Positions 27,191-39,768 of a DNA stretch of 64,000 nucleotides are shown piece after piece. The translations under genes and the position numbers were made by a program. The stretch is from contig NZ_LS483250.1 in the NCBI RefSeq assembly GCF_900465055.1, positions 992,001 through 1,056,000 of the forward strand, written 5' to 3'. Position 1 is the first letter of the stretch, and each line of letters opens with the position of its first letter. Below the pieces are notes generated by a model, which saw only the letters and a list, made by a program, of their open reading frames with translations, did not search any database and had not been told where the DNA came from. The DNA is from Moritella yayanosii. GTDB lineage: Bacteria; Pseudomonadota; Gammaproteobacteria; Enterobacterales; Moritellaceae.

Positions 27191-30100
27191 ATGAAAAGAA
27201 TGTTAATTAATGCAACTCAAAAAGAAGAGTTGCGCGTTGCGCTAGTAGATGGGCAACGCCTTTATGATCTAGATATTGAAAGCCCTGGCCATGAACAAAA
27301 AAAAGCGAATATCTATAAGGGTAAAATCACCCGTGTAGAACCAAGCTTAGATGCTGCTTTTGTTGATTACGGTGCAGACCGCCACGGTTTCCTTCCTCTT
27401 AAAGAAATCTCTCGCGCCTACTTCAAACAAGGTACAGGTAAGCAACGTGGGCGTCCAAGCATTAAGGATGTAGTTGCAGAAGGTACAGAAGTAATCGTTC
27501 AGATTGAAAAAGAAGAACGTGGTAACAAAGGTGCTGCATTAACAACTTTCATTAGTTTAGCCGGCAGTTATCTTGTTTTAATGCCAAATAATCCTCGTGC
27601 AGGCGGTATTTCACGTCGTATCGAAGGTGATGAGCGTACAGAACTAAAAACTGCGCTTGCTACATTAGAATTACCAGAAGGCATGGGACTCATTGTTCGT
27701 ACTGCTGGTGTGGGTAAATCTGCAGAAGAGCTCGATTGGGACCTTAAAGTACTGTTAAATCACTGGCAAGCCATTCAAGACAGCGCAAAAGATCGACAAG
27801 GTACTTTCTTAATCCATCAAGAAAGTAACGTGATAGCTCGTGCTATCCGCGATTATCTTCGTCGTGATATTGGTGAGATCCTTATCGACCATCCAAAAGC
27901 GTTTGAAGAAGCTAAAAACCGCATCAAATTAATACGTCCAGACTTTATCGACCGTATAAAATTGTATCAAGGTGATGTGCCTTTATTCAATCATTACCAA
28001 ATTGAAACTCAAATCGAATCAGCATTCCAACGCGAAGTTCGTCTTCCATCAGGTGGTTCAATTGTTATAGACCCAACTGAGGCCCTCACTTCAATCGATA
28101 TTAACTCTGCACGTGCCACACGCGGTGGTGATATTGAAGAGACTGCGTTAACCACTAACTTAGAAGCTGCAGATGAGATTGCTCGTCAACTACGTCTACG
28201 TGATCTAGGTGGTCTTGTTGTTATCGATTTTATTGATATGGGTCCGGTTAAAAATCAACGCGAAGTTGAAAATTGTCTAAGAGATGCAGTGCGACAAGAT
28301 CGCGCTCGAATTCAACTAGGCCGAATTTCACGATTTGGTTTAATGGAAATGTCTCGTCAACGTATCCGCCCTTCTCTTGGCGAATCAAGTACGCATGTCT
28401 GCCCTCGCTGTGATGGTCAAGGTACGATCCGTGATAATGAATCTTTAGCACTGTCTATTCTACGTTTAATCGAAGAAGAATCGCTAAAAGAAAATACCAA
28501 TCACATCGTAGCGCAAGTACCGGTCCCAGTTGCTGCTTACCTATTAAATGAAAAACGTAACTCAATCCTACGTTTAGAGAAACGCTATAAAGTTAAAAGC
28601 TTCATCATTCCAAATGAGAATTTACAAACGCCTCATTTTGAAGTTTCTCGTGTTAAAGCTGATGACGATAGCTCAGAGTTATCGAGTACTGATTTAGCAA
28701 AACCTCGTGAATTCGCCCGTTACGAGCCTAAAGTAAATAACGAAACAGTACAGCCGCTTGTGCAGCAAATCAATTCACCTGAAGCAGCATCGGTTAGACC
28801 AAGTCAAACGGTTACAAAAGCAACCTCCACTACAAAATCTAAAGCACCGGCTCAAGCGACATCAACTAAGCCAGCTGTTCATAAAGAATCAGTATTTAGT
28901 CGTCTTGGTAAAGCAATTACAGATTTCTTTTCAAGCGATGAAAAAGTTGTTGTTAAAGAAACGGTTAAACAAGCACCTAAAAAACCGGTAGCTGATAAAA
29001 TCTCGAGTAACCGTGAAAGTGATGAACAGCGTAAACCACGCAATCGTCGCAATCGCAAGCCTCGCAATCCTGAAAATGTTGAGAACAAACAACAAGACGC
29101 AAATAAAAAAGCAGACGTTGAAGTAAAACAACATAATAAGTTCGAAGCTAAGCAAAAAACATCAACTCAAGACAAACCTGCTGTACAGTCGAAAGACGTA
29201 AAAGAAACAAAAGAAGAAGGTAGCGCTCAAAATCAAGCTGTTTTAGCTGAACGTCGTCAACGCCGCACCCTGCGTAAAAAAATACGAGTGACCAGCAACG
29301 AACCGGAAGTAACCATTGAATCAGAGCAAAACTCTGAAACATCTGTTATTTCTGATATGCTTCAGCGTGATGAAAACACTCAACCCGCTAAGCGTACTCG
29401 TCGTAACCTTCGAAATACTAAGACTAGTGATGTTCAAAAAAATGAACATGCTCAAGTACAAACAGAGCAAGTAACTACACCGGTTACTGCTGAAGTAACT
29501 ACACCTGTTACTGCTGAAGTGACTAAACCTGTTACTGCTGAAGTGACTACACCTGTTACTGCTGAAGTGACTACACCTGTTACTGCTGAAGTGACTACAC
29601 CGGTTACTGCTGAAGTGACTAAACCTGTTACTGCTGAAGTGACTAAACCTGTTACTGCTGAAGTGACTAAACCTGTTACTGCTGAAGTGACTAAACCGGT
29701 TACTGCTGAAGTAACTAAACCTGTTACTGCTGAAGTGACTAAACCTGTTATGCATACAGCGGCAGCGGCAAAACCAGCACCAGTAGCTGAAACTACATCA
29801 ATGATAGTAACACCAACAGCTAAAGCATCGGCTGAGCGTGTAAAGATTGAAACTAAATCCGTAACACGCCAAATGCATACAGCCCCAGCAACTCGTCCAG
29901 GCACTGCGCCAGTTGTTACTGAAACGTCAGTTGTTGCTGAAACGCCAGTTGTTGCTGAAACGCCAGTTGTTGCTGAAACGTCAGTTGTTGCTGAAACGTC
30001 AGTTGTTGCTGAAACGCCAGTTGTTGCTGAAACGCCAGTTGTTGCTGAAACGCCAGTTGTTGCTGAAACGCCAGTTGTTGCTGAAACGTCAGTTGTTGCT

Positions 30101-30367
30101 GAAACGCCAGTTGTTGCTGAAGCTCCGGTTTCTTACCAAGCTATCGAAGTAACGTCTGTACCTGCATTACAAGTACAGGGCACTACATCAAAGAAAACTA
30201 ACTTCACCGTTAAAATGGCAACACCTCAACCGGTAGCCCCTTCGACAACTAACTTTGTTGCTAAAGTTGGTGTTGTTCAACGCCCATCTATTGATGTAGC
30301 GGCTGGACCTGGTGGTAGTCAATTTGCATCGTCACAAAGCAAATCGCCAACCAAATTAGCTAAATAA
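27191..30367 (+). CDS. rne: Ribonuclease E
   Basis: RNase E starts most mRNA decay and processes rRNA and tRNA; its C-terminal half scaffolds the degradosome. The 1058-residue protein keeps E. coli numbering in the catalytic half: S1 domain about 36-118, active-site Asp303 ([13 protein letters not shown]) and Asp346 (VVIDFIDM), zinc-link Cys404 and Cys407 (CPRCDGQG). The membrane-targeting amphipathic helix is at about 567-580 ([14 protein letters not shown]), followed by Arg-rich RNA-binding stretches ([29 protein letters not shown]). The rest of the C-terminal half is disordered and is dominated by two tandem-repeat arrays (listed separately). The last ~50 residues ([15 protein letters not shown]) could be the terminal partner-binding microdomain. 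Divergent from rluC; followed by two terminators. Confidence 0.97.
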   Translation: MKRMLINATQKEELRVALVDGQRLYDLDIESPGHEQKKANIYKGKITRVEPSLDAAFVDYGADRHGFLPLKEISRAYFKQGTGKQRGRPSIKDVVAEGTEVIVQIEKEERGNKGAALTTFISLAGSYLVLMPNNPRAGGISRRIEGDERTELKTALATLELPEGMGLIVRTAGVGKSAEELDWDLKVLLNHWQAIQDSAKDRQGTFLIHQESNVIARAIRDYLRRDIGEILIDHPKAFEEAKNRIKLIRPDFIDRIKLYQGDVPLFNHYQIETQIESAFQREVRLPSGGSIVIDPTEALTSIDINSARATRGGDIEETALTTNLEAADEIARQLRLRDLGGLVVIDFIDMGPVKNQREVENCLRDAVRQDRARIQLGRISRFGLMEMSRQRIRPSLGESSTHVCPRCDGQGTIRDNESLALSILRLIEEESLKENTNHIVAQVPVPVAAYLLNEKRNSILRLEKRYKVKSFIIPNENLQTPHFEVSRVKADDDSSELSSTDLAKPREFARYEPKVNNETVQPLVQQINSPEAASVRPSQTVTKATSTTKSKAPAQATSTKPAVHKESVFSRLGKAITDFFSSDEKVVVKETVKQAPKKPVADKISSNRESDEQRKPRNRRNRKPRNPENVENKQQDANKKADVEVKQHNKFEAKQKTSTQDKPAVQSKDVKETKEEGSAQNQAVLAERRQRRTLRKKIRVTSNEPEVTIESEQNSETSVISDMLQRDENTQPAKRTRRNLRNTKTSDVQKNEHAQVQTEQVTTPVTAEVTTPVTAEVTKPVTAEVTTPVTAEVTTPVTAEVTTPVTAEVTKPVTAEVTKPVTAEVTKPVTAEVTKPVTAEVTKPVTAEVTKPVMHTAAAAKPAPVAETTSMIVTPTAKASAERVKIETKSVTRQMHTAPATRPGTAPVVTETSVVAETPVVAETPVVAETSVVAETSVVAETPVVAETPVVAETPVVAETPVVAETSVVAETPVVAEAPVSYQAIEVTSVPALQVQGTTSKKTNFTVKMATPQPVAPSTTNFVAKVGVVQRPSIDVAAGPGGSQFASSQSKSPTKLAK
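29471..29752 (+). repeat. 24-bp tandem repeats in rne, 11 full copies plus a partial
   Basis: In-frame 24-base units coding for V-T-(T/K)-P-V-T-A-E. Eleven complete units start at 29471 and a twelfth is broken after PVM. The variable residue is Thr in early copies and Lys in the later ones (T,T,K,T,T,T,K,K,K,K,K,K). Third-base differences (GTA/GTG, CCG/CCT) are scattered. Copy number is likely to vary between strains. The reverse strand also stays open through the array, giving shadow frames only. Confidence 0.97.
29912..30127 (+). repeat. 18-bp tandem repeats in rne, 12 copies
   Basis: Twelve in-frame 18-base units coding for V-V-A-E-T-(P/S). The first reads VVTETS and the last VVAEAP, framing ten nearly identical copies. 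The array is acidic, unlike the Lys-bearing first array, and lies 160 bases after it in the disordered scaffold part of RNase E. Confidence 0.97.
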
Positions 30368-30400
30368 TAACGATTAATACGCAATAACTATTAGCTAAAT

Positions 30401-30429
30401 AAAAAAGCCGCATGTTATGCGGCTTTTTT
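30401..30429 (+). terminator. rne terminator
   Basis: AAAAAAGCCGCAT (30401-30413), GTT loop, ATGCGGCTTTTTT (30417-30429): a strong intrinsic terminator 34 bases after the rne stop. Confidence 0.93.
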
Positions 30430-30459
30430 AGTACTTACTTAGTACACTTTTAATAACTA

Positions 30460-30528
30460 GGATCATGTCAAATTTACATGATCCTTTTATTTTATTTTAT
30501 TTTATTTATTTATTTTTATTCATTAATG
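30460..30528 (+). terminator. Second hairpin with TTTTA repeats upstream of sulP
   Basis: GGATCATGT (30460-30468) and ACATGATCC (30476-30484) form a perfect 9-bp stem followed by a long T-rich tail made of TTTTA-like units. It may back up the rne terminator. The sulP promoter has little room: only 22 bases remain before its ATG, so either the tail holds promoter elements or sulP is read through from rne. Confidence 0.7.
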
Positions 30529-30550
30529 ACAACTCGGTAACTTATAATTT

Positions 30551-32110
30551 ATGTTTGAATTTCCAAAATATTCGATAGCATCAATAAAAAATGATGTTTT
30601 GTCTGGTTTAACCGTCGCACTCGCACTTGTGCCTGAAGCAATTGCATTTGCTTTTGTAGCAGGTGTTGAACCGCTAGTCGGCTTATATGCAGCATTTATG
30701 GTCGGTTTAATCACTGCAGTTTTTGGTGGTCGACCTGGCATGATCTCTGGTGCAACCGGTGCTATGGCTGTTGTAATGGTATCGCTTGTAGCTGACAATG
30801 GCGTGCAATATTTATTCGCCGCCGTTGTACTTGCAGGTCTATTGCAAGTGCTCGCGGGTATTTTTAAACTCGGGAAATTCATTCGCATTGTGCCTCACCC
30901 AGTAATGATGGGGTTTGTGAATGGTCTTGCGATTGTTATCTTCTTAGCGCAACTAGGTCAATTCAAGTTTATCGACAGTAATGGTAATCTAGCTTGGCTA
31001 CAAGATACTCAATTATTCATTATGCTTGGTTTAGTTGCTTTAACGATGGCTATCATTCATTTCTTACCTAAATTAACAAAATCAGTTCCCTCTTCGCTCG
31101 TTGCGATTGTAACCGTAACGCTAATTGTTTATTACATGGGTCTAGACACACGTACTGTTGTCGATTTTGTGCGTTCTATGACTGGTGATGATAATGCAAC
31201 TATCTCAGGTTCACTACCAACGTTCAGTATTCCAAGTGTGCCATTTAATCTAGAAACACTTTATATCATCTTACCTTACTCATTAATCCTTGCTGCAGTT
31301 GGCCTGATTGAGTCACTACTAACATTAACCGTCATTGATGAGATGACGGGTACGCGTGGTAAAGGTAACCGTGAATGTGTTGCACAAGGTGCGTCAAACA
31401 TCGTAAGCGGCTTCTTTGGTGCTATGGGTGGTTGTGCAATGATCGGTCAATCGATGATCAATATTAACTCTGGTGGTCGTGGTCGTTTATCTGGTATTAC
31501 CGCGGCTATTTCATTATTGATGTTTATCCTATTTTTCTCATCACTTATTGAAGTGATTCCATTAGCAGCGCTTGTTGGTGTAATGTTCATGGTTGTGATC
31601 GGTACATTCGAATGGGCAACGTTCCGTGTTATTCGCAAGATTCCAAAAGCAGATACTTTTGTTATTTTCTTAGTCACAATCGTCACGGTATTCACTGATT
31701 TAGCTGTCGCAGTGATCATTGGTGTTATTGTTTCTGCATTACGTTTCGCTTGGGAACATGCCGCACATATCAACGCAGAGAAATCTATCGAAGAATCTGG
31801 TAATAAAGTATACAAAGTGAATGGTCCACTGTTCTTTGGTTCTGTTAGTCACTTCTTAGAGCTATTCGATACAGCTGCAGATCCTAAAGATGTAATCATT
31901 GATTTTGCTAACTCACGTGTATGTGATCATTCTGCAATTGAAGCCATAGATACATTAGCAGAACGTTATGTTGCAGCGGGTAAAGTATTACACCTTCGTC
32001 ACCTTTCATTAGAATGTAAGAAATTAATGAAGCGTGCAGGCGATATGATTGAAGTGAATTTAATTGAAGATCCTGAGTACCATATTGCATCAGATAAGCT
32101 AGGCGGTTAA
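30551..32110 (+). CDS. SulP family anion transporter with STAS domain
   Basis: A 519-residue inner-membrane transporter of the SulP family (SLC26 relatives), carrying sulfate, bicarbonate or other anions. The membrane part has a first segment with [23 protein letters not shown] (shown in part), the family motif of Gly-rich segments [10 protein letters not shown] and [17 protein letters not shown], and about 12 further hydrophobic segments. A C-terminal STAS domain is at about 405-510 ([22 protein letters not shown] in part). Substrate cannot be read from the sequence; in marine gammaproteobacteria bicarbonate or sulfate are both reasonable. It is alone between rne and the ihfA terminator. Confidence 0.88.
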   Translation: MFEFPKYSIASIKNDVLSGLTVALALVPEAIAFAFVAGVEPLVGLYAAFMVGLITAVFGGRPGMISGATGAMAVVMVSLVADNGVQYLFAAVVLAGLLQVLAGIFKLGKFIRIVPHPVMMGFVNGLAIVIFLAQLGQFKFIDSNGNLAWLQDTQLFIMLGLVALTMAIIHFLPKLTKSVPSSLVAIVTVTLIVYYMGLDTRTVVDFVRSMTGDDNATISGSLPTFSIPSVPFNLETLYIILPYSLILAAVGLIESLLTLTVIDEMTGTRGKGNRECVAQGASNIVSGFFGAMGGCAMIGQSMININSGGRGRLSGITAAISLLMFILFFSSLIEVIPLAALVGVMFMVVIGTFEWATFRVIRKIPKADTFVIFLVTIVTVFTDLAVAVIIGVIVSALRFAWEHAAHINAEKSIEESGNKVYKVNGPLFFGSVSHFLELFDTAADPKDVIIDFANSRVCDHSAIEAIDTLAERYVAAGKVLHLRHLSLECKKLMKRAGDMIEVNLIEDPEYHIASDKLGG

Positions 32111-32196
32111 TTCCTTTAGCACTTACCCTACTTCCTTTTATTATGTTGTAGGGTAATAATATATCTGACACTGTTATGAACATTTATAACAGGCAT

Positions 32197-32223
32197 AAAA
32201 AAACCGGCATTCGCCGGTTTTTT
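32197..32223. terminator. Bidirectional terminator between sulP and ihfA
   Basis: AAAAAAACCGGC (32197-32208), ATTC loop, GCCGGTTTTTT (32213-32223). A and T runs on both sides suit the convergent sulP and ihfA genes. Confidence 0.92.
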
Positions 32224-32239
32224 ATTATCTGATTAAACT

Positions 32240-32533
32240 CTAATCTTTTGAGATAGTCTCAACTTTCGCTTTCAATTTCTGACCCGGTTTAAAAGTCACA
32301 ACGCGACGAGCTGTAATTGGTATATCTTCACCTGTTTTAGGATTACGACCAGGTCGCTCACCTTTATCACGAAGGTCAAAATTACCAAAACCAGATATTT
32401 TAACTTGTTCATTAACTTCTAAAGATAAACGGATTTCTTCAAAAAAAGCTTCTACCATTTCTTTAGATTCACGTTTACTCAGACCTACATCGTTAAATAA
32501 TGTTTCAGCAATATCAGCTTTGGTTAGTGCCAT
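32240..32533 (-). CDS. ihfA: Integration host factor alpha subunit
   Basis: IhfA pairs with IhfB to form a DNA-bending protein. The 97 residues match E. coli Ihf[43 protein letters not shown] with the DNA-inserting Pro in the [10 protein letters not shown] loop, and [16 protein letters not shown]. It starts 3 bases after pheT's stop, the usual pheST-ihfA order. Confidence 0.97.
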   Translation of the reverse strand: MALTKADIAETLFNDVGLSKRESKEMVEAFFEEIRLSLEVNEQVKISGFGNFDLRDKGERPGRNPKTGEDIPITARRVVTFKPGQKLKAKVETISKD

Positions 32534-32536
32534 AAA

Positions 32537-34924
32537 TTAATCCCTCAAGGATGCATTGAATTCAGATGAAATACCTTCAACAATATTATTAACTGCTTCT
32601 GATATTTCTTTTTCTTCCAAGGTGCGTGAGATATCTTGTAAGGTTAAGCTGATTGCCAGGCTCTTATGACCCTCTACAACACCTGTACCTTGGTATACAT
32701 CAAACAAGTTTATGCCAACTAACTGATTCCCGCCAACTTTTTTGATAAAGTTCAGAACATCACCAGCATTAACGTCGTCTTTAACAATCATAGCGATGTC
32801 ACGACGGTTAGCAGGAAACTTAGAAATTTCAAGAGCTTGCGGTAACTTGCGAGATGTTAATGTTGCAAGTTCAATCTCTAGAATAATCGTTGAACCATTT
32901 AGGCCTAACTTCTTTTCTAATGAAGGATGTATAGCACCGATATGACCAACAGAACGACCATCGTGGAATATTTCAGCACTTTGACCAGGATGTAAACCCG
33001 GGTGACTTGCACGTTTAAATACAAACTCATCTGAATTACATGTTTGGTCTAATAATGCGTCTAAATCACCTTTAAGGTCGAAATAGTCTACAGACTTACT
33101 TTCTTGATTCCATGATTCAGCATTCGCTGTACCAGCAATAATGGCACCAAGCATAGGAACTTGTAGCACACCATTTTCAACTGACTCATCTTTAATAAAA
33201 GTAAGACCAGTTTCAAATAAACGAATACGTTGTTGCTGACGCTTTTGGTTGGAAACAACAGCTTCAATCAAACCGGTAAACATGCTAACACGCATTACTG
33301 ACATCTCAATTGAAATTGGATGTGGCAATACGAGATGATCTGCTTCAGGGTGTAGTAATAATTGGTGTTTTGGATCTACAAAGCTATATGTGATTGCTTC
33401 TTGGAAACCACGGTTAACCATTAAATCACGAATCCGACGAACAGGTAATGTTGCTTCATTATGATCTGTCATCTTCAATGGCGCAACAGGTGCAACATTT
33501 GGGATATTGTCATAACCGAATACACGGGCTACTTCTTCAATTAAATCGACTTCAACTTCTATATCGAAGCGGAAAGATGGCGAAGTGACTGTCCATGACT
33601 CATTTTCAAACGTAGGAGATAAACTTAAACTGTTTAAAATATCAGTTACTTTCGCATCTTCAACATGGTAACCAATCACTTTATCTAATTGATGACGACG
33701 TAATTTAATTGGCGCATGTATCGGTAATGCAGACTCGGTAGTCACATCAACAACAGGCGCGACGTCACCACCACAGATTTCAACAATCAACTGTGTGGCA
33801 CGTTCCATCGCTTGATATTGAAGCTCTGAATCAACACCACGTTCGAAACGGTGTGAAGAATCTGTATGCAGGCCGTATGCGCGAGCGCGACCAGTAATAG
33901 CTAACGGGCTAAAGAACGCAGACTCAAGTAAAATAGAGTTTGTGGTAGCCGTTACACCTGTTTTTTCGCCGCCGAAAATACCCGCCATTGCGATTGCGCC
34001 GCTGTCATCAGCAATAACCAGTGTATTGTCATTCAACTTAACTTCATTACCATCGAGTAATGTTAGTTTTTCATCTTGGGTTGCAAGACGAACATTAATA
34101 GCACCCGTTAAAGTAGCAAGGTCAAATGCATGCATTGGTTGACCAAGTTCTAGCAATACGTAGTTAGTAACGTCAACGATTGGATCGATTGAGCGAGTAC
34201 CACAACGACGAAGACGCTCGACCATCCATAATGGTGTTTTTGCAGTCATATCAAGGTTAGTGATCACACGACCAAGATAACGAGGGCACTGCTCTGTAGC
34301 CGTTACAGAAACGCTTACAGTTTCTGTACTTGTTTCAGTTACATTTATCCACTCAGGCGCCGTAACAGCGATATTATTTAAAACACCCACTTCACGTGCA
34401 ATGCCAGCGATACTTAAGCAATCTGCACGGTTAGGTGTAAGGTCAACTTCGATAGTAACATCATCAAGACCAAGATATTCACGAATACAAGTACCAGGAA
34501 CCGCATCAGACGGTAACTCAATGATACCGTCTGCTGATTCAGCCATACCCATTTCAGATTCAGAACAAAGCATACCGTGTGATGGTTGACCACGTAGTTT
34601 GGCTTTTTTAATTTTGAAATCACCTGGTAATACAGCACCAACTGTTGCAACCGCAACTTTCAGTCCTGCACGGCAGTTAGTTGCACCACATACGATGTCA
34701 ATTAACTCTTCAGAACCAATATCAATTTTAGTCACTTGTAACTTATCAGCATCTGGGTGTGGACCACATTCAACAACGTGACCTACAACGATACCAGAGA
34801 AATCACCAGCAACAGCATCAATACCGTCAACTTCTAGGCCGGCCATCGTAATTTGATGAGCGAGCGCTTCATTTGTAAGACCTGGTTTGACCCAAGTTTG
34901 TAACCATTCATGACTGAATTTCAT
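32537..34924 (-). CDS. pheT: Phenylalanyl-tRNA synthetase beta subunit
   Basis: PheT forms the alpha2-beta2 PheRS that charges tRNA-Phe; the beta subunit carries editing and tRNA-binding domains. The 795 residues equal E. coli PheT in length. Visible regions: N-terminal [16 protein letters not shown], a tRNA-binding EMAP-like domain (about 40-150, [16 protein letters not shown]), B3/B4 editing domain around 210-400 with [20 protein letters not shown]5 (about 400-480), and the C-terminal ferredoxin-like anticodon-binding domain (about 700-795, [16 protein letters not shown]). It follows pheS by 14 bases. Confidence 0.97.
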   Translation of the reverse strand: MKFSHEWLQTWVKPGLTNEALAHQITMAGLEVDGIDAVAGDFSGIVVGHVVECGPHPDADKLQVTKIDIGSEELIDIVCGATNCRAGLKVAVATVGAVLPGDFKIKKAKLRGQPSHGMLCSESEMGMAESADGIIELPSDAVPGTCIREYLGLDDVTIEVDLTPNRADCLSIAGIAREVGVLNNIAVTAPEWINVTETSTETVSVSVTATEQCPRYLGRVITNLDMTAKTPLWMVERLRRCGTRSIDPIVDVTNYVLLELGQPMHAFDLATLTGAINVRLATQDEKLTLLDGNEVKLNDNTLVIADDSGAIAMAGIFGGEKTGVTATTNSILLESAFFSPLAITGRARAYGLHTDSSHRFERGVDSELQYQAMERATQLIVEICGGDVAPVVDVTTESALPIHAPIKLRRHQLDKVIGYHVEDAKVTDILNSLSLSPTFENESWTVTSPSFRFDIEVEVDLIEEVARVFGYDNIPNVAPVAPLKMTDHNEATLPVRRIRDLMVNRGFQEAITYSFVDPKHQLLLHPEADHLVLPHPISIEMSVMRVSMFTGLIEAVVSNQKRQQQRIRLFETGLTFIKDESVENGVLQVPMLGAIIAGTANAESWNQESKSVDYFDLKGDLDALLDQTCNSDEFVFKRASHPGLHPGQSAEIFHDGRSVGHIGAIHPSLEKKLGLNGSTIILEIELATLTSRKLPQALEISKFPANRRDIAMIVKDDVNAGDVLNFIKKVGGNQLVGINLFDVYQGTGVVEGHKSLAISLTLQDISRTLEEKEISEAVNNIVEGISSEFNASLRD

Positions 34925-34938
34925 TATGAAGTCCTATC

Positions 34939-35961
<1,023 letters not shown>

Positions 35962-36011
35962 TCATTCAGTAATGAATGATTTTACTTAAAAGTGAGCAGA
36001 AGTGCTAGTAC

Positions 36012-38900
36012 TTAAGCCGAATCAAGTTGCTCATTATCAACTAAATCGACTAAAAGTGCAGGTTTGGCTATTAAATAGCCTTGAACATAATCAATACCTA
36101 TTTCTGACAGGATATTTTTAATGTTTTCATTCTCCACATATTCAGCTACCGTTGTAATATTAACCGCCTTTGCAATTTCATTAAATGCCTTAACCATCGT
36201 GTAATCAACATTATCTGTTTCAATATTCTTAACAAATGAACCATCAATTTTAAGTTGATCAATAGGTAATCGTTTAATATAACTGTATGAAGAAAAGCCA
36301 CTACCAAAATCATCTAAACTAAAACGACACCCTAGTGCTTTAAATTTATTCATAAACAAAATCGTTTGATCAAAATCCATAATTGCTTGGCTTTCTGTAA
36401 TTTCAAAACATAATTTCTCTGGCGGAATACCATACGTTAATATCGTGTTTTCAATATAACTATGCATACTTCTATCGACTAAAGATTGGCCACATAAATT
36501 AATTGAAGCCGAGCTCAGGTTAGCAAGGTGTTGGGGATTAGAAGACAGCCACTGACAGTATGTTTTAACGACCCACCGATCAAGCTGTGACATGAAATTA
36601 TAGTTTTCCGCGGCGGCAATAAATTCACTCGGCGATTGTAAATTACCATCTTCATCTCTTAAACGGAGTAATATTTCGTAACGATAGCCTTCCTTAATTG
36701 AGGCTGACAACGGTTTAATGGTCTGAAACGCAAGTTCAAATCTATTTTCATCTAACGCTTCACGTAAAACCCCAATCCAACGCATTTCACGTTGATGGCC
36801 CAACATTACGTCATTGCATTTACTATATACGTGAACGCGGTTACGTCCCTGTGCTTTTGCTGTAAAACATGCAGTATCAGCGAGACTTAATGCTTGTGAA
36901 AAATTTTCAATTGATTCGTCCAATGTCACGACGCCAATACTGACACCCAACACAAAATGACGTCCATTGTGTGTGAACCTAAAATCTTCGATTCCACAAC
37001 GAATTGTATCCGCGACTTCAAGTGCATTATCAAAGTTTGTGTGATTGAGTAGAATACCAAACTCATCGCCACCAAGACGAGCCAATATCGCACTTTCGTC
37101 AAGGAATGATTTTAAAACAACCGTGATTTTTTTCAGTAATGAATCACCGACATCGTGACCGCATATGTCGTTAACCAATTTGAACTGATCAAGATCCAGA
37201 TAAAGCAGAATGTTATCTTCCAGTACCGAGCGATTAGCTTCTAGTGACGCACCAACAAGCGTCTCAAAATGTGAACGATTAACTAATCCCGTTAACTGAT
37301 CATATTTAGCGATAGACTCCAGTTTTATTTCATGCTGTATACGCTTGGTCGTATTAACAAATGAACCATCAATAATGGTAATATCCGATTGAATATTTAA
37401 ACGCATATTAATCTCGCCATAAAATATTTCGCCATAACGATCATATCCAGACATTTCAATGTTATTAACTTCCCCTTCAATACGCAGGGTCTCCATTATT
37501 GTTTCACGAAGCTGTGGATCAGCATAGAATTCATCCGCTTTCGAATGACCAGATTTATTCATGTCTTCAAGATTAATAAAACCTAACGTCCGGCACATAG
37601 ATTTGTTAATCGCCAATATATGGCCTTCGATTGATGTTGTAAACATACCTTCAGCTGCATTTTGGAACACACTATAATAGCGTTCATTAACCGATATCAT
37701 TTGCTTCTCTACATCTTTTTTTACGATCCGGTCATATGCCATTTGTTTTGCGAAGTTCCAACATAGATAAATCAGAACTATCAATGCTGAACACCCTGAA
37801 ACATAATCAGCAAACTCGAATTCACTAAGCAAACCGAAACGCGTTAAAATGTGTATATCAATACCAAGTATTAAATATACGAACGACAGAACATAAAAAC
37901 GGACATCTTGAGATTCATCATGAATAAAAAATAAGCCACATATAATCGACAATAATGTAATACCTAATGCTAAAGTCGATATAAGTATAATGCTCATTTT
38001 AAATGATAATAATAACGGACTTAAAATGACGATAATGGAAGAAGTGATTAATATTCTGGTAGATAGTGAACACCAAGCACGGTATCTTAATTTTAATAGT
38101 TGTTGTGCAAATAAACTGAGATTTAATCCTATCAACCCCATCAAAACTACAATTATCGAATCATAGTATTGAGCAATAAAATCAACATTATAAACAAATC
38201 CAAACCCTTCTATAATCCATATCACGGCTAAATAACATATAATGAACAATACGTACTGGAGTAATCTCGGCTCTTGCAGATGGATATACAAAAAAATGAG
38301 ATAACATAGCATCATCAAGAACAAACCGATGAATATACCAACCATCAATTTATGTTGTGATTTGTCATCAATATAATCATTAACATTCCAAATTGTTAAT
38401 GGTGTTTGTAAAAATGCACTTGTTTTAATACGTATAAAGTAGTGAATAGTTTCACCTGCACCGATCTTAAAATCAGTAGCAAATGTTAAATTAGACATGT
38501 TATCGTCGTCATAACGACGAGTACCAAGCCTTTTTACAAGCACACTACTATCATCATTAATTAAATATACATCGATGTAATCTAATAATGAATCACCAAA
38601 ATCGAGCATTAAGTATTTATCAACATCGGTTTTATTGACTACCTCGCCTCTAAACCAGAATGTGCTATCTGAAAACCCAAAGTTAAAATATGCTTGATTA
38701 CTTTTGACCCATGGGATAGCCGACTGTCTCTGTGACAAATAATCAAATGTATATGAATTGGTTTTATCCTCAAAATATGTTGTTGTTAACCCGAGATGGC
38801 CGACTTCAAAATTAGAGTCAATGACGATCTCGTCTGCTTGTGCAAAAGTAGTATTTAGACTAAAAACGCTGCTCAGAAGTAAAGATAATAAATAATGCAT
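36012..38900 (-). CDS. 7TM-DISM receptor with PAS, GGDEF and EAL domains
   Basis: A 962-residue c-di-GMP signalling protein. Order of parts: signal peptide (about 1-22), periplasmic 7TMR-DISM extracellular domain type 2 (about 30-165), seven hydrophobic segments (about 180-390), PAS domain (about 405-525), GGDEF (about 530-690) and EAL (about 710-955). GGDEF is intact in ARLGGDEFGILL; a separate inhibitory RxxD was not verified. The EAL domain has EIL at the signature site (YEILLRL), plus INLCGQSL, FEITES, LDDFGSGFSSYSYIKRLPID and AEYVE, so all core metal and catalytic residues appear present and phosphodiesterase activity is plausible. Both activities may exist. It lies between rplT and pheS, which are adjacent or separated only by pheM in E. 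coli. Confidence 0.93.
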   Translation of the reverse strand: MHYLLSLLLSSVFSLNTTFAQADEIVIDSNFEVGHLGLTTTYFEDKTNSYTFDYLSQRQSAIPWVKSNQAYFNFGFSDSTFWFRGEVVNKTDVDKYLMLDFGDSLLDYIDVYLINDDSSVLVKRLGTRRYDDDNMSNLTFATDFKIGAGETIHYFIRIKTSAFLQTPLTIWNVNDYIDDKSQHKLMVGIFIGLFLMMLCYLIFLYIHLQEPRLLQYVLFIICYLAVIWIIEGFGFVYNVDFIAQYYDSIIVVLMGLIGLNLSLFAQQLLKLRYRAWCSLSTRILITSSIIVILSPLLLSFKMSIILISTLALGITLLSIICGLFFIHDESQDVRFYVLSFVYLILGIDIHILTRFGLLSEFEFADYVSGCSALIVLIYLCWNFAKQMAYDRIVKKDVEKQMISVNERYYSVFQNAAEGMFTTSIEGHILAINKSMCRTLGFINLEDMNKSGHSKADEFYADPQLRETIMETLRIEGEVNNIEMSGYDRYGEIFYGEINMRLNIQSDITIIDGSFVNTTKRIQHEIKLESIAKYDQLTGLVNRSHFETLVGASLEANRSVLEDNILLYLDLDQFKLVNDICGHDVGDSLLKKITVVLKSFLDESAILARLGGDEFGILLNHTNFDNALEVADTIRCGIEDFRFTHNGRHFVLGVSIGVVTLDESIENFSQALSLADTACFTAKAQGRNRVHVYSKCNDVMLGHQREMRWIGVLREALDENRFELAFQTIKPLSASIKEGYRYEILLRLRDEDGNLQSPSEFIAAAENYNFMSQLDRWVVKTYCQWLSSNPQHLANLSSASINLCGQSLVDRSMHSYIENTILTYGIPPEKLCFEITESQAIMDFDQTILFMNKFKALGCRFSLDDFGSGFSSYSYIKRLPIDQLKIDGSFVKNIETDNVDYTMVKAFNEIAKAVNITTVAEYVENENIKNILSEIGIDYVQGYLIAKPALLVDLVDNEQLDSA

Positions 38901-39057
38901 GGTTTTGAATATCTATCTCAAAATTATTTTAAATTGATATTACAGAAAAGAATTATGCAAGTATATAGAAGGCTTTGTAGACAGGGTGTTATGCTATTTA
39001 TAGTTAAATCGTATTAGTTAGTTGTAGGTATATGTATGAGACCATATGCCAAATATT

Positions 39058-39083
39058 AAAAAAGGAGACCGAAGCCTCCTTTT
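39058..39083 (-). terminator. rplT terminator
   Basis: On the minus strand AAAAGGAG, loop GCTTCGGT, CTCC followed by six Ts (39058-39063 in plus coordinates). It ends the thrS-infC-rpmI-rplT transcript before the GGDEF/EAL gene. Confidence 0.85.
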
Positions 39084-39105
39084 AATAACGGTTACTTAAT
39101 CAAAA

Positions 39106-39462
39106 TTAAGCAACTGCTTCTTTTGCTTTATTTACTAGTACAGTAAATGCCGCTTTATCGAATACAGCAATGTCTGCTAAGATCTTACGATCGATTTCAA
39201 TAGAGGCGTGTTTAAGGCCATTAATGAAACGGCTGTAAGACATACCATTTTGACGTGCAGCAGCGTTAATACGTGTGATCCATAATTGACGGAATTGACG
39301 TTTACGTTGACGACGGTCACGGTAAGCATATTGACCAGCTTTTGTAACTGCTTGAAATGCAACACGGTAAACTCGTGAACGAGCTCCGTAATAACCTTTA
39401 GCTTGTTTTAAAACTTTCTTATGACGAGCACGTGCAACAACACCGCGTTTAACTCTAGGCAT
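39106..39462 (-). CDS. rplT: 50S ribosomal protein L20
   Basis: L20 is a 118-residue basic protein essential for early 50S assembly, with [20 protein letters not shown] at the N-terminus and [20 protein letters not shown] in the middle, as in E. coli. In E. coli L20 also represses rpmI-rplT translation by binding mRNA upstream of rpmI. It follows rpmI by 27 bases. Confidence 0.98.
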   Translation of the reverse strand: MPRVKRGVVARARHKKVLKQAKGYYGARSRVYRVAFQAVTKAGQYAYRDRRQRKRQFRQLWITRINAAARQNGMSYSRFINGLKHASIEIDRKILADIAVFDKAAFTVLVNKAKEAVA

Positions 39463-39489
39463 AACTATTTTCCTCTTTTATATCTAAAA

Positions 39490-39684
39490 TTAAGCGTATG
39501 GAAGCATACGTGTAACAGCTGCAACATCACATTTTGCAACCATCTGCGTACCACGAAGGTGACGTTTACGTTTAGTGCTTTTCTTGGTCAAAATATGACG
39601 TAGGTGAGACTGTTTGCGTTTAAAACCATTAGCGGTTTTTTTAAAGCGCTTTGCAGCGCCTTTATTCGATTTCAACTTAGGCAT
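39490..39684 (-). CDS. rpmI: 50S ribosomal protein L35
   Basis: A 64-residue very basic ribosomal protein starting [20 protein letters not shown], typical L35. It lies 84 bases after infC; this gap and the end of infC are where the L20 control site is expected, but I could not define the pseudoknot by eye. Confidence 0.97.
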   Translation of the reverse strand: MPKLKSNKGAAKRFKKTANGFKRKQSHLRHILTKKSTKRKRHLRGTQMVAKCDVAAVTRMLPYA

Positions 39685-39768
39685 TATAACTCCGCATTGT
39701 TGAATATTAATGAATAATAGTAAGGCGAATATGAGTACTTACGCACTCATATTACTTGGAAGCACCTA

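Noticed and set aside
29471-30127. Possible CRISPR array
   Set aside because: The units are contiguous with no spacers, keep the reading frame and code for RNase E.
29321-30152. Long reverse-strand and alternate-frame ORFs through the rne repeats
   Set aside because: They are by-products of 24-bp and 18-bp repeats whose length is a multiple of three, so any frame without a stop in one unit stays open throughout. No start signals or known domains.
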